Source: Skermanella rosea
Lineage (GTDB): Bacteria; Pseudomonadota; Alphaproteobacteria; Azospirillales; Azospirillaceae
Reading direction: 5' to 3'
DNA: 64,000 nucleotides
Assembly: GCF_016806835.2 (NCBI RefSeq)
Contig: NZ_CP086111.1
Coordinates: 3,527,471-3,591,470 of the forward strand
Part shown: piece by piece, positions 52,621 to 62,298 of the stretch
Position numbering within the stretch: the stretch's first letter is position 1
Layout of the letters: the number at the start of each line of letters is the position of its first letter
The notes under the pieces: model-generated
Told to the model about the DNA's origin: nothing
Database searches by the model: none
Seen by the model: only the letters and a program-made list of their open reading frames with translations
Program-made: the position numbers and the translations under genes

Positions 52621-52989
52621 TCAGAAGTCCCGAAGGGTGCCGCAGTCGGCCAGCAATTCCGTCAGCCGGGCAGTGAGGGCACGGGGGCTGACCGGCTTCG
52701 CCAGCAGGACCGTCATCGGAGCGCCCAGGTGGACCTCGCCGGCGTACCCAGTCACGACCACCGCCGGCAGGTCCGGCCGCCGTTCGCGCAGCCGATCCAG
52801 CAGTTCGCGGCCGCCCATGCGCGGCATCGCCAGATCCGTGACCAACGCTTCCGCAGGATCGCGGGCATCCGCCTCCAGAGCCTCAATGCCGTCCCGCGCC
52901 ACCGTGACCCGGTGTCCCTCCCCCTCCAATGCGTCCTGAAACATCAGCGCGATCAAAGCCTCGTCCTCGGCCAAAAGCACATGCGCCAC
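52621..52989 (-). CDS. Single-domain response regulator next to LOV kinase
   Basis: A 122-residue receiver. Acidic pair in LLAEDEALIA, acceptor D in ALVTDLAMPRMGG, T in AVVVTGYAG and K in LLAKPVSP, so it is complete. It begins only seven bases after the stop of the LOV kinase gene (52997), on the same strand, and the terminator follows, so they are co-transcribed. The most likely role is phosphate acceptor for that kinase. There is no output domain. Confidence 0.92.
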   Translation of the reverse strand: MAHVLLAEDEALIALMFQDALEGEGHRVTVARDGIEALEADARDPAEALVTDLAMPRMGGRELLDRLRERRPDLPAVVVTGYAGEVHLGAPMTVLLAKPVSPRALTARLTELLADCGTLRDF

Positions 52990-52996
52990 GTCGGCT

Positions 52997-54748
52997 TTAC
53001 CCCTCGTGCTGAAATTTATCCGCGTCCATCGGACGAGCGGTGTCCGCCTCGCCCAGTGCGGACCGGACCCGTTCCGCCAAATCGCCGCGCCGGTATGGCT
53101 TGTTGAGGATGTCCATGCCCGACCGGTCGGCGCCGGGCACCGCCGCTTCGTCGGTATACCCCGTGGTGAGCAGCACCGGCACGCCGGGGAAGCGGTCGCG
53201 CACCCGCCGCGCCAGCACCAGGCCGTTCATTCCCCCCGGCATGACCAGATCCGTGAACAGCAGGTCGACGGCGTCCCGGTCGTCGAGCAGATCCAACGCC
53301 TCTTCCCCGCTCCGAGCGGACATGACGTTATAGCCCAGGTCCCGCAGATGGGTTTCCGCCACATGGCAGACGTCGTCGTTGTCCTCGACCACCAGGATGG
53401 TCCTGACCGGACCGGCTCCGGGCTTGTCGGCCGCGCGCGCGACGCCGCTGACATCCCCGGGTTCGGGAGCGGGCGACCGGGCGGTTTCGACGGGAAAGAT
53501 CATCCGCACCGTGGTCCCCTCGCCCGCCCGGCTTTCGATCTCCAGCCGTCCGTGGGACTGTTGAACGAAGCCGTGGACCATGGCGAGGCCGAGCCCGGTT
53601 CCCGGCGACTTGGTGGTAAAGAACGGTTCGGTCGCCCGCTGGGCCACCTCCGGCGGCATGCCCAGGCCGTTGTCGGTCACGCACAGCACCACGTAACTTC
53701 CGGATGGCAGCTGGTGGGCGGCGGATTTCCCGCTCAAGGTTCGCGTCGCCGTCGCGACGGTCACCCTGCCGCCGTTCGGCATCGCGTCGCGCGCGTTTAT
53801 CAGCACGTTGAGAAGCGCCATCTCCAGGTGGATCGGGTCGAGCAGGCTGGACGGCAACCCCGGCTTGAGATCGAGCCTCAGGTCGACCTTGTCGCCGATC
53901 GTCCGGACCAGCATCTCGCTGAACTCGACCACCAGGGAATTGAGGTTCACCCGCCGAGGCTCCAGCCGCTGCTTCCGGGCGAAGGTCAGCAGCTGCTGCG
54001 TCAACTTCGCTCCCTGCTCTGCCGCACGGTTGGCACGCTCGATCGCCCGCTTCAACACGTCGTCGTGCCCGGCCTTCGACCCGGCGACCTCCAGGTTTCC
54101 GGAAATGACTTGAAGCAGATTGTTGAAATCGTGGGCGAGCCCGGCCGTGAGCTGGCCGATCGCTTCCATTTTCTGCGCCTGGCGAAATGCCTGCTCGGAC
54201 GTGCGCCGACGGGTCACGTCCATCTGCGAAGCGAAAAAATAGAGCAGCTTTCCTTCCTGGTCGAAGATCGGCCCGATGAAAAGCGCATTCCAGAAGGGAG
54301 TACCGTCGCGCCTGTAATTCAGGATGTCCACCGCGACCGCCCGCTGCTCGGACAAGGCGGTCCGGATCTCCTCGACCGCTTCCGGATCCGTTTGGGGACC
54401 CTGGAGGAACCGGCAGTTCCGGCCCATCACCTCGTTCTCTTCATACTGGGACAGTTCGAGGAAGGCGAGGTTGGCGAAGACAATCGGGTTGTCCGGCTGG
54501 TTCGGGTCGGTGACCAGCATCGGCATGCGGGTCATTTCGACCGCGGCGAAGAACACGCTGCTGCGGTCCTCCAGTCCCGGCCGGGTGATGTAGCCCTCTT
54601 CCCAGTGCCGGGCGCCCGGCGTTCCCGTGGGCGAGTAGCTGTGGCGGCTGTCCAGCCGTTTGCTGGCGGGACGGCCGGCACTCTGGCCGCCACCTTCGAC
54701 GTCGAGCGACTTTTCGTCGCCCGCCTTGTTGTCTTTCCCGCCGATCAT
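52997..54748 (-). CDS. Blue-light LOV-domain hybrid histidine kinase
   Basis: A 583-residue soluble kinase. A LOV domain (about 62-180) carries the photoactive cysteine in the diagnostic GRNCRFLQG motif (C112), with [26 protein letters not shown] having the FMN-binding Asn and the conserved Gln (Q175) in FASQMDV. A HisKA domain follows ([15 protein letters not shown]206), then an ATPase with [24 protein letters not shown] and [12 protein letters not shown], and a C-terminal receiver with D in [11 protein letters not shown] and K in ILNKPYRRG. Blue light should form an FMN-cysteine adduct and change kinase activity. The ATG at 54748 is chosen; ribosome site is weak. The preceding EcfG promoter links it to general stress. 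Confidence 0.92.
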   Translation of the reverse strand: MIGGKDNKAGDEKSLDVEGGGQSAGRPASKRLDSRHSYSPTGTPGARHWEEGYITRPGLEDRSSVFFAAVEMTRMPMLVTDPNQPDNPIVFANLAFLELSQYEENEVMGRNCRFLQGPQTDPEAVEEIRTALSEQRAVAVDILNYRRDGTPFWNALFIGPIFDQEGKLLYFFASQMDVTRRRTSEQAFRQAQKMEAIGQLTAGLAHDFNNLLQVISGNLEVAGSKAGHDDVLKRAIERANRAAEQGAKLTQQLLTFARKQRLEPRRVNLNSLVVEFSEMLVRTIGDKVDLRLDLKPGLPSSLLDPIHLEMALLNVLINARDAMPNGGRVTVATATRTLSGKSAAHQLPSGSYVVLCVTDNGLGMPPEVAQRATEPFFTTKSPGTGLGLAMVHGFVQQSHGRLEIESRAGEGTTVRMIFPVETARSPAPEPGDVSGVARAADKPGAGPVRTILVVEDNDDVCHVAETHLRDLGYNVMSARSGEEALDLLDDRDAVDLLFTDLVMPGGMNGLVLARRVRDRFPGVPVLLTTGYTDEAAVPGADRSGMDILNKPYRRGDLAERVRSALGEADTARPMDADKFQHEG

Positions 54749-54882
54749 CGAACCGCTGCTCGCCCCGTACCGTAGAATACCGAATGTGATCACGACCTGT
54801 GGCGAGGTCGCTTCGCAGGAGCAAGTCCCTTGGGGAAAGCCGCGCCTGAACCGGACCGCACGAAGGCGAACTGACGAGGCAA

Positions 54883-54907
54883 AACGTCGAACTGAAGGGG
54901 TTGTTCC
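54883..54907 (-). promoter_or_regulatory. Perfect EcfG-type promoter for the LOV kinase operon
   Basis: On the minus strand GGAAC (54907-54903) is followed after exactly 16 bases by CGTT (54886-54883), matching the EcfG consensus GGAAC-N16-CGTT without mismatch. It lies about 135 bases before the LOV kinase ATG, so the leader would be near 125 bases. The rest of the 321-base spacer to DUF983 has no other clear feature. Confidence 0.65.
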
Positions 54908-55069
54908 AACCGAATGTCCCGAATTTGTACCACCGGTGCGGGGCCTTCCCTCCGGAGCAAAGCAGGGCCGGTCTCGACCTGGACGGTATGCCCTGACATT
55001 CACCCTTGTGTGGATGTCCTGTATGCATACATTTGCGGATAAACTGATCCATACAATTGGTGCATCGAC

Positions 55070-55459
55070 ATGGAACCCTATAGCGAGCCTCTCGGCAAAA
55101 GCTCCCTGGAACTGGGCGCGCGGGGGCTGTGCCCCCGATGCGGCAAGGGGCATATCTTCAACGGTTTCCTGACCCTGGCGAAACAGTGCGAAGTCTGCGG
55201 CCTCGATTTCTCCTTCGCCGATCCGGCGGACGGCCCCGCCTTCTTCGCCATGTCGATCGTTAGTTTTCCCATCGTCGGGTTCGCGGCTTGGCTGGAACTG
55301 GCGTTCGAGGCACCGATCTGGGTCCATCTGGTGACAACCCTGCCACTGCTGGTGGGATCCTGCCTGGCATTGCTCCGGCCCCTGAAGGGCTGGCTGGTCT
55401 GTTCGCAATACATCAACAAGGCGAACGAAGGCCGCTTGACCCCGCGCGACAAGACCTGA
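55070..55459 (+). CDS. DUF983 family membrane protein with zinc-ribbon
   Basis: A 129-residue protein of the DUF983 family, common in alphaproteobacteria. The N-terminal part has a four-cysteine zinc ribbon (CPRC at 21/24 and CEVC at 40/43), followed by the DFSFADPADGPAFF segment and two membrane helices (AMSIVSFPIVGFAAWLELAF and LVTTLPLLVGSCLALLRPL, quoted as parts). Its role is unknown; it is often near cytochrome oxidase assembly genes elsewhere. The next gene on the same strand follows after 56 bases. Confidence 0.93.
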   Translation: MEPYSEPLGKSSLELGARGLCPRCGKGHIFNGFLTLAKQCEVCGLDFSFADPADGPAFFAMSIVSFPIVGFAAWLELAFEAPIWVHLVTTLPLLVGSCLALLRPLKGWLVCSQYINKANEGRLTPRDKT

Positions 55460-55515
55460 CAAATGCCGGATACGGGTTGGCAGCCGAACCGGAATCGCGA
55501 AGGGGGGAGCGCAGC

Positions 55516-56919
55516 TTGAAGGAGGACTCCGCACGCTGCTCCTGGATTCCCGACCTTTCCGGCGCTTCCGGTCCGATCTATCTCGCCCTGGCGGATGCCA
55601 TCCAGGACGGCATCGCCGCCGGGGCCCTGCCCGAGGGCGAACGCCTGCCCACCCACAGGGCTCTCGCCGCTGCCCTCGACCTGGACCTGACCACGGTCAC
55701 CAGGGCCTATGGCGAAGCGCGCCGGCGTGGGCTGGTGGATGCCGCAGCCGGACGCGGCACCTTCGTACGCGGCCCCTTGGCGCAGCCTCCCATGGTCGAA
55801 CCCCTCCCCGCGGAGATCGACCTTTCGATGAACTTGCCGCCGCAGCCCCTTGCGGCGGCCATCCCCGCGAAGCTTTCCCAGACCATGGCCGCGATCCTGC
55901 GGCGAAGCGATGCGGCCCGGGTGCTCAGCTACCATCCCAGTGCCGGCGGCACCGCGGAGCGCGCCGCCGCGGCCCGGTGGCTGGCCCCCCTGCTCGGCAC
56001 CGTCCCGCCTTCCCGCGTCCTGATCACGGCCGGCGGACAGGCAGCGCTTATGGCGCTCCTGACGACCCTGGCGCCGCCGCGCAGCACGGTTCTGACCGAG
56101 CAGTTCACCTATCCGGGCCTGCGGGCCATCGCCGCACAGACCGGCATCACGCTGGAGGGGCTGCCCATGGACGGGGACGGCCTGCTTCCCGAAGCCCTGG
56201 ATGCCGCCTGCACCCGGCTGAAGCCGGCCGCGCTCTATACCATCCCCACCATCCAGAACCCGACCGCAGCCACCATGCCGCCGGCGCGCCGCGCCGCCGT
56301 GGCGGAAATCGCCCGGCACCACGGGCTGGCGGTGATCGAGGACGACGCCTACGGGCTGCTGCCGCCGGCACCGGCGCCGCCGCTCGCGACCTTTGCGCCC
56401 GACCAGACCTGGTATCTCGGCACGTTGTCGAAATGCCTGCTGCCGGCCCTGCGGGTGGCGTATCTGGTCGCTCCAGACGACCGCTGCGCCGCCCGCATCC
56501 AGGCAGCGCTGCGGGCGGTCTGCCAGATGGTCCCGCCCCTGTCGGCCGCGGTCGCAACCCGGTGGGTCCAGGATGGCACCGCCCTGCGCTTGGTCGAGGA
56601 CATCCGGGCCGAGGCGGCCCGCCGTCAGGAGGTCGCCCGTCGGGTCCTGCCAGCCGGCAGCTTCGCGGCGCACGGCCAGGGTCACCACATCTGGCTCAGG
56701 CTGCCCGCCGGCTGGAGCGCCACCGGATTCACCGCCCAGGCCCGCCGCTTCGGCTTTGCCCTGGTCCCCGACACCGCCTTCGCCGTCGGACCGGCACCGG
56801 ACTCCGCCGTCAGGATCTCGCTGGGAGCGGCGCCCGACCTCGACTGCCTTGCCGCGGCGCTCGGGAGGATCGGCAGCCTTCTGGACGAGAACGCCGACGC
56901 CCTGCCGGAGATCGTCTGA
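55516..56919 (+). CDS. MocR-type regulator (GntR HTH fused to PLP aminotransferase-like domain)
   Basis: A 467-residue MocR-family protein. The N-terminal winged helix-turn-helix (GPIYLALADAIQDGIAAGALPEGERLPTHRALAAALDLDLTTVTRAYGEARRRGLV, quoted by GERLPTHRALA) is joined to a fold-type I PLP domain with the cofactor lysine in WYLGTLSKCLLP. Such proteins regulate amino-acid or cofactor genes with PLP as ligand; it may also have aminotransferase activity. The start is a TTG at 55516 with GGGGGGAG six bases upstream; longer in-frame starts overlap DUF983 and were rejected. Its target is unknown. Confidence 0.9.
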   Translation: MKEDSARCSWIPDLSGASGPIYLALADAIQDGIAAGALPEGERLPTHRALAAALDLDLTTVTRAYGEARRRGLVDAAAGRGTFVRGPLAQPPMVEPLPAEIDLSMNLPPQPLAAAIPAKLSQTMAAILRRSDAARVLSYHPSAGGTAERAAAARWLAPLLGTVPPSRVLITAGGQAALMALLTTLAPPRSTVLTEQFTYPGLRAIAAQTGITLEGLPMDGDGLLPEALDAACTRLKPAALYTIPTIQNPTAATMPPARRAAVAEIARHHGLAVIEDDAYGLLPPAPAPPLATFAPDQTWYLGTLSKCLLPALRVAYLVAPDDRCAARIQAALRAVCQMVPPLSAAVATRWVQDGTALRLVEDIRAEAARRQEVARRVLPAGSFAAHGQGHHIWLRLPAGWSATGFTAQARRFGFALVPDTAFAVGPAPDSAVRISLGAAPDLDCLAAALGRIGSLLDENADALPEIV

Positions 56920-56975
56920 CCTCCGGCAGGGCGCCGCTTGCTCTTCAATTCACGATGAGGCGGGCCGCGGGGTGG

Positions 56976-59711
56976 TCAGCCTCCCGCCGCGTCGGCGACC
57001 AGCGCGCCGGCCGGCTGGGAAGCCGCCAGCGGGACGGCAACCGGCTCCGGCATGGCATCGGCGGCCCTCTCGCGGACCGGCATCAGGTCGGTCGCCGCCA
57101 GCAGCGCCGCGATCAGGTTGGGCACCGCCATGACCGCCAGCAGGATGGTCCACAGGGTCAGCGACACGGTGCCGGCATGGTTAAGCACCGTGGCGATCAG
57201 GCAGCAGACCACCAGCAGCCCGGCCAGCACGGCTTCCGGCACGGCGGGGAACTTCGCCGCCTTCTTCCGCTTGCCTTTCGATGTCACCTTGAAGGGCTCG
57301 TGCTTGGTGAACAGGCCCTTCAGCACGGCGGCACCGACGGTGTAGTTCAGGCTCATGCCCAGCAGCGCGGTGCCGACCGTCTCGCCCCAGCCGTGCCGGG
57401 ACGCGAACTTCGTCAGCGCCATGCTGGCCGCGGCCCGCAGCATCAGCGCCGCGATCGCGATGGCCGTCACCTCCGGCGGCGGCAGGTGCAGCGGCAGCAC
57501 GGTCGCCAGCAGGGTCCAGGTGATGGCGCCGGCGCCGGCGATCAGTCCCAGGGCATCCGACCACCAGCGCGCCCAGCCGGTCCAGAAGTGGAGCTTCTGG
57601 GCGCCGTTCAGGCCCTTGGCGCCGGGCAGCAGGGCGCGCAGGTGGGCCTTCATGATCTGGACCGAGCCGTAGGCCCAGCGGTGGCGCTGCTGGCGGAAGT
57701 CCTTGTAGCTGTCCGGCGTGATGCCGGCTCCCAGCCGCTCCGTCGTGTAGTGCTGCTTCCAGCCCTGCTCCAGAAGGGTCAGGCCCAGCTCGGTGTCCTC
57801 GACGATGCACCACTCGGACCAGCCGCCCAGGTCCTCCAGGGCGGAGCGCCGGACCATGATCATGGTGCCGTGGGCGATCAGCGCGTTGTCCTCGTTCCGC
57901 TCGACCATGCCGCTGTCGAAGAAGGCGCGGTACTCGGCCGCCATCAGGCGCTTCAGCAGCGACTGGTCGCCGTCACGGTGCTCCTGCGGCGCCTGGACGA
58001 GGCCGACGGCCGGATCCGAGAAGGCGGGAGCCAGCCGGCTCAGCCACTGCGGAGACACGGCGTAGTCGGCGTCCAGCACCGCGATCACCTCCGCCTCGTC
58101 GGCGGTGATCCGGAGGGCGCGGTTCAGGGCGCCCGCCTTGAAGCCGGTGATCGGGTTGAAGTTGGCGAACTTGAAGACGGTGCGACCCAGCCGCTCGTTC
58201 AGGGTCCGGCAATGGTCCTCGACCGGGGTGATCAGGCCCATGTCGTCGGTGTTGTTGATCGCGACGACCACCTCGAAGGCCCCGTACTCCTGGGCGGCCA
58301 GGCTGTCCAGGGTGGCGTTCAGCATCGCCGGATCCTCGTTCCGGGCGGCGATATGGACGGACACCATCGGCTCCCGCACGGCCACGCCGGCGTTGCGGAT
58401 CAGCGCCGCGGCGCCCTCGGCCGGCAGCAGGCGGGTCGGACGGCGGCCCAGCAGGGTCCTAGTCATCTCGTCCAGGTCGGCGAGCGCCAGGATCAGCAGG
58501 ATGCCGCCCAGCGTCAGGCCGCTGCCCCACATGATCACGGTGCCCATGGTCGGGTAGACGCCCATGGCGGCCAGGACGGCCCAGGCGGTCATGCCGGCCG
58601 AACCGTGGGCGGCGATCGACCACAGCAGGGTCTGGAGCACGGTGGCCCGCCGGCGGAACAGGGCGGGCAGCGACAGGAAGACGCCGACCAGCACCGACGC
58701 GACGCCGACCGCATAGGCCTCCGGCTTGGGCTCGACCGCGCCCTGGAGCTGCCACTTGGGCTGCCGGTCGGCGTCGAGCACGCCCCAGAACGGGCCGGGG
58801 CTGCCTTCGATCGCGGTCTTCCAGGGCTGGTCGAACGCTTCGATCACGTTGTACTCGACGCCCATGCGCTTGGCGTCCTGGGCGAATTCACGGATGATCC
58901 GGGCCTGCTCGGGGCGCGACGCGTGAGCATTGCCGAAATTGTCGCCGTCCGACGGCCAGCCGATTTCACCGACCCAGATCGGCTTGCCGGGATAGGCCTG
59001 CCGGATGCGCTTGATCTTGTCCAGGGCGTAGGGCAAGGCGCCGGAGCTGTCGAGCTTTTCCCAGTACGGCAAGGTGTGGATGCCGACGAAGTCGGACACC
59101 GCGACCGTCTTCGGCGCGTTCAGCAGCTCCGACCAGGTATCGGCCGTGCCCACGGGGATGCGCCGCGGCACGCGTGCCCGAACCTCGGCGACCAGGGCCG
59201 CGAGGCTCTCGTCGGTCTGGTCGGCGCGCAGCAGCGACTCGTTGCCGACCACGACGCGCACGACGTTGGGCGTGCTGCGCGCGATCGCCACGGCCTGGTC
59301 GATCTCCTGCCTGTTGTGCTCGGCGTCGGCGTTCAGCCAGATGCCCAGGCTCACCTTCAGGCCCATGCGGGCCGCCACGCCGGGGGCACGGTCCTGACCG
59401 TCGGAAACGGTGTAGGTCCGGATGCCGTCGGCGATGCCGTTGATCGCCGCCATATCCTTGCGGATGTCGGCGACCGACACGTGCTGGTCGTCTTCCGGGC
59501 TGAAGTCGCGGCCGGAAGGGCTGTACGACACCGATTGCAGGCGGCTCGGCGATGCCGCCACATCCACCGGGGCGGTCTGGCCGCGCCAGATGCCGAGGTG
59601 GGTCATCGCCGTCCCGGCGATGACCGCAGCCATGAGGGTCAGGGAAAGAATGGTCCGCCTGGGCGGAGTGCGTGTGTCCACCGCCGGTGAGCCGGTGGGA
59701 AGGATCGACAT
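56976..59711 (-). CDS. GH17-GT2 fusion, NdvB-like beta-glucan synthase
   Basis: A 911-residue membrane enzyme. An N-terminal signal/anchor is followed by a GH17-like domain (about 60-330) with both acidic residues in place: E158 in VVVGNES and E249 in IWVGEIGWPSDG. Membrane helices then lead to a GT2 glycosyltransferase domain (about 435-700: IAARNEDPAMLNATLDSL, VLDADYAVSPQWLSRL, EDTELGLTLLEQGW, and the QQRHRW motif), and further helices at the C-terminus. This pattern is that of NdvB/NdvC-type cyclic beta-1,3/1,6-glucan synthases in Bradyrhizobium and Pseudomonas. The GH17 part probably acts as a transglycosylase closing or branching the glucan. It is divergent from pal. Confidence 0.9.
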   Translation of the reverse strand: MSILPTGSPAVDTRTPPRRTILSLTLMAAVIAGTAMTHLGIWRGQTAPVDVAASPSRLQSVSYSPSGRDFSPEDDQHVSVADIRKDMAAINGIADGIRTYTVSDGQDRAPGVAARMGLKVSLGIWLNADAEHNRQEIDQAVAIARSTPNVVRVVVGNESLLRADQTDESLAALVAEVRARVPRRIPVGTADTWSELLNAPKTVAVSDFVGIHTLPYWEKLDSSGALPYALDKIKRIRQAYPGKPIWVGEIGWPSDGDNFGNAHASRPEQARIIREFAQDAKRMGVEYNVIEAFDQPWKTAIEGSPGPFWGVLDADRQPKWQLQGAVEPKPEAYAVGVASVLVGVFLSLPALFRRRATVLQTLLWSIAAHGSAGMTAWAVLAAMGVYPTMGTVIMWGSGLTLGGILLILALADLDEMTRTLLGRRPTRLLPAEGAAALIRNAGVAVREPMVSVHIAARNEDPAMLNATLDSLAAQEYGAFEVVVAINNTDDMGLITPVEDHCRTLNERLGRTVFKFANFNPITGFKAGALNRALRITADEAEVIAVLDADYAVSPQWLSRLAPAFSDPAVGLVQAPQEHRDGDQSLLKRLMAAEYRAFFDSGMVERNEDNALIAHGTMIMVRRSALEDLGGWSEWCIVEDTELGLTLLEQGWKQHYTTERLGAGITPDSYKDFRQQRHRWAYGSVQIMKAHLRALLPGAKGLNGAQKLHFWTGWARWWSDALGLIAGAGAITWTLLATVLPLHLPPPEVTAIAIAALMLRAAASMALTKFASRHGWGETVGTALLGMSLNYTVGAAVLKGLFTKHEPFKVTSKGKRKKAAKFPAVPEAVLAGLLVVCCLIATVLNHAGTVSLTLWTILLAVMAVPNLIAALLAATDLMPVRERAADAMPEPVAVPLAASQPAGALVADAAGG

Positions 59712-59988
59712 GGCCGTTTTTCTGGGGGTGAGTGGTTGAGCGGGAAGCTACTCAGGAAGGGGTGATGCCGGGGCGACCGTACCAAATCCGATTTTGCCGC
59801 CACATTACCGGATCACACTCTAATCGAGTTTGCGCAGATGGGTATGTGACAGCTATCACTTGGCTACGATGTCGCAGGGGCCGAATGCCATCAATCGGCT
59901 TCTTGTCGGCTTCGTTAACGGTTTAGTAGCCATATTTATTCTATGTGTCTGCGGACAAATCTAGGCCAGTCGTCATAAAGGGTATGCA
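59712..59988. other. AT-rich divergent spacer between the glucan synthase and pal
   Basis: A 277-base spacer holding promoters for both genes; the stretch 59900-59950 is markedly AT-rich. I cannot assign hexamers with confidence. A short out-of-frame ATG at 59984 lies five bases before the pal start; AAGGG just before it serves as the ribosome site. No RNA gene or open frame is evident. Confidence 0.4.
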
Positions 59989-60561
59989 ATGCGGTTGAAG
60001 CTTATCGGGATAATGGGCGCCCTGCTCGTTCTGACGGCTTGCGAGTCGGCTCCGTGGGACGCCTCGAGCAGCAGCGGCATGGGTGCGGTGAACGGAGCCC
60101 CGATCGGCGGTGTCGGCGCGGGCGGCCCGGGCGGAGTCGGGGTCGGAGGCATCGGGGGTGCTGGCGGCCTGTCCGGTGCGCGTCCCGGTGCCGGCGGCGT
60201 GATGCCGGGTTCCCAGCAGGATCTGGCCAACAGCGTCGGCGACCGGGTGTTCTTCGGATACGACCAGGTCGACCTGAGCGCGGAGGCCCGGGCGACGCTG
60301 GAACGGCAGGCCCAGTGGCTGAAGCAGTATGCCAACGTGACCGTCACGATCGAGGGCCACGCCGACGAGCGCGGCACGCGGGAGTACAACCTGGCGCTCG
60401 GCGACCGCCGTGCCAACTCGGTCAGGAACTACCTCGTCACCCAGGGCATTTCGCCCAACCGCATCGCGACGCTGAGCTTCGGCAAGGAACGGCCGGCGAT
60501 CGGCGCGTCCGGCGAGCAGGCCTGGGCACAGAACCGCCGCGCAGTGACCATGGTCAACTGA
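59989..60561 (+). CDS. pal: Peptidoglycan-associated lipoprotein
   Basis: A 190-residue outer-membrane lipoprotein. The leader MRLKLIGIMGALLVLTAC ends in a lipobox (LTAC, C18). Residues 30-70 are a very Gly-rich flexible linker. The OmpA-like domain (about 80-190) has FFGYDQVDLS, TIEGHADERGTREYNLALG and RRAVTMVN, including the NxxLSxRRA-like peptidoglycan-binding residues (ALGDRRANSV). In the Tol-Pal system it anchors the outer membrane to the wall, but tolQRAB are not adjacent here, so it stands alone with its own terminator. The start is at 59989 with AAGGG upstream. Confidence 0.93.
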   Translation: MRLKLIGIMGALLVLTACESAPWDASSSSGMGAVNGAPIGGVGAGGPGGVGVGGIGGAGGLSGARPGAGGVMPGSQQDLANSVGDRVFFGYDQVDLSAEARATLERQAQWLKQYANVTVTIEGHADERGTREYNLALGDRRANSVRNYLVTQGISPNRIATLSFGKERPAIGASGEQAWAQNRRAVTMVN

Positions 60562-60590
60562 CCTCTCTCTGCGGCGGCAGCGAAACGAAA

Positions 60591-60623
60591 GGGCCTCGGG
60601 AGCAAACCTCCCGAGGCCCTTTT
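60591..60623 (+). terminator. Rho-independent terminator after pal
   Basis: A perfect 12-base-pair stem, GGGCCTCGGGAG (60591-60602) with CTCCCGAGGCCC (60608-60619), and a five-base loop is followed by TTTT. It lies 29 bases after the stop of pal. Confidence 0.92.
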
Positions 60624-60680
60624 GCTTGGCTGCCGCGGAACGGGCGCCGAAGCGGCCCGTTCCGCGGATCAGACCCGACC

Positions 60681-60974
60681 TCAGCCGAACTTGTAGCTGA
60701 TGCCATAGCCGCCGCGCGGATAGTTCCACGAGACATTGCCATGGTCCTGGCAGATGACCCGGCAGGTGCCGCATTCCAGGCAGCCGTCGGTCACGAGATT
60801 GACGCCGCCGGCGTCGTCCTTCGTGTAGCAGTTCGCCGGGCAGCAGAAGGTGCACGGCTGGCTCTTGCAGTTGGACGCGCAGACCTCGGCGTCCTTGATG
60901 TAGATGTGGGGACGGTTCTCGTCGACGATGTACCGGTTCTGGTAAAGCTTGTCTTCAACCTTGATCATGCTCAT
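60681..60974 (-). CDS. fixX: FixX ferredoxin-like protein
   Basis: A 97-residue ferredoxin-like protein of the FixX type, which hands electrons to the FixABC flavoprotein complex. It has the [19 protein letters not shown] segment and the second [15 protein letters not shown] cluster, which give the cysteines for iron-sulfur centres. Its start overlaps the stop of fixC (ATGA, 4 bases), so it is the last gene of fixABCX. Found in nitrogen-fixing bacteria and homologous to the ferredoxin partner of ETF-ubiquinone oxidoreductase. Confidence 0.95.
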   Translation of the reverse strand: MSMIKVEDKLYQNRYIVDENRPHIYIKDAEVCASNCKSQPCTFCCPANCYTKDDAGGVNLVTDGCLECGTCRVICQDHGNVSWNYPRGGYGISYKFG

Positions 60975-62272
60975 CGGAAAGCCCTCGCCAGCTTGAATGC
61001 GTCACCGACCAGTCCGAACAGCGAGCGCCGCTTGGCGAACGATTTCAGGATCTGGTTCTCCTTGGTCTTCTTGTCGACATTGTCCACGGTGAAGAGATTG
61101 TGGGCGGCGCCGTTCAAGAGGTCCGGATAGGCGCTGAAGAACTGCGGCGACATGTGCATGATCTCCGGCAGGTTCTTGTACTTCTTCAGGTCCTTCATGA
61201 CGAAGCTCTCGTCGAGCTTCTTCTTGTAGAGGGCGAGGTTGGCGGCGACCGGCGCCTTGCCCTGCTTCTTCAGCTCGATGAGCGTCTCGGCGGCGAACCG
61301 GCCGCTGGTCATCGCCAGGTTCGACCCTTCGCGGTGCGCGGCGTTGTTCAGGTGGGCGGCGTCGCCGACCACCATCCAGCCGTCGCCGCAGACCTGCGGG
61401 ACCGCCTTGTAACCGCCCTCGGGGATCAGGTGGCCGGCATACTCCTTGACCTCGCCGCCCTGGATCAGGGGCTTGATCACCGGATGGTTCTTCAGGTCCT
61501 CCAGCAGCTTGTACGGGGCGATGCCCCTCTCCTTGAAGTCGGAGATCAGGCAGCCGATGCCGATGGTCAGCGATTCCTTGTTGGTGTACAGGAACGCGGT
61601 TCCGACCATGCCGCCGGTGACCTTGCCCATCATCTCGATGACGACGCCTTCGTCGCCCTTCACCTGGAACCGCTGCTCGATCAGCGCGGGGTCGATGAAG
61701 TGGATCTCCTTCACCGCCAGCGCCGCGTTCTCGGGAGGCAGCTCCGGCTGCAGGTCTGCGCGGCGGGCCAGCAGGGCGTTGACGCCGTCGGCCATGATGA
61801 CCACGTCGGCATGGACCTCGCCGTTCTCGCGGTCGGTGCGAACGCCGTAGACCTTGCCGTTGGCATCGCGCAGCAGTTCGGTGACCGTGGTCTCGCAGAT
61901 CACGAGGGCGCCGGCTTCGCGGACCTTCTCGTTGAACCACTTGTCGAACTGGGCGCGGATGATGGTGTAGCGGTTCGGGCGCTCGCTGTTGAAGCTGTCG
62001 GACCGGTAATTGGTGCCGATATAGCTGTCGTCGCCCAGTAACCAGATGCGCTGCTCGATGATGTGGCGTTCCAGCGGCGCGTCGTCGCGGAAGTCGGGGA
62101 TGATCCGCTCCAGCGCGTCGGCATACATGATCGCGCCCTGGACGTTCTTGGAGCCGGAATATTCGCCGCGCTCGATCTGCAGGACCTTCAAGCCACCCTT
62201 GGCCAGGGTGTACGCCGCCGAGTTGCCGGAAGGTCCGGCGCCGACGACGATGGCATCAAACTTCTCTACCAT
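60971..62272 (-). CDS. fixC: FixC electron-transfer flavoprotein:quinone oxidoreductase-like subunit
   Basis: A 433-residue FAD-binding protein. The dinucleotide motif [18 protein letters not shown] is at the N-terminus, followed by [19 protein letters not shown]. The [20 protein letters not shown] region and the second FAD segment [24 protein letters not shown] are intact. In FixABCX the complex bifurcates electrons from NADH to ferredoxin/flavodoxin and quinone to supply nitrogenase. AGAGGAG lies upstream of the ATG at 62272. It is followed by fixX with a 4-base overlap and preceded by fixB by 26 bases. Confidence 0.95.
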   Translation of the reverse strand: MVEKFDAIVVGAGPSGNSAAYTLAKGGLKVLQIERGEYSGSKNVQGAIMYADALERIIPDFRDDAPLERHIIEQRIWLLGDDSYIGTNYRSDSFNSERPNRYTIIRAQFDKWFNEKVREAGALVICETTVTELLRDANGKVYGVRTDRENGEVHADVVIMADGVNALLARRADLQPELPPENAALAVKEIHFIDPALIEQRFQVKGDEGVVIEMMGKVTGGMVGTAFLYTNKESLTIGIGCLISDFKERGIAPYKLLEDLKNHPVIKPLIQGGEVKEYAGHLIPEGGYKAVPQVCGDGWMVVGDAAHLNNAAHREGSNLAMTSGRFAAETLIELKKQGKAPVAANLALYKKKLDESFVMKDLKKYKNLPEIMHMSPQFFSAYPDLLNGAAHNLFTVDNVDKKTKENQILKSFAKRRSLFGLVGDAFKLARAFR

Positions 62273-62298
62273 GTCAGGCACTCTCCTCTGGCGGGTGG

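Noticed and set aside
55977-59690. Long open frame (about 1237 codons) on the plus strand
   Set aside because: Overlaps the MocR gene out of frame and is antisense to the GH17-GT2 gene, with no recognisable domain.
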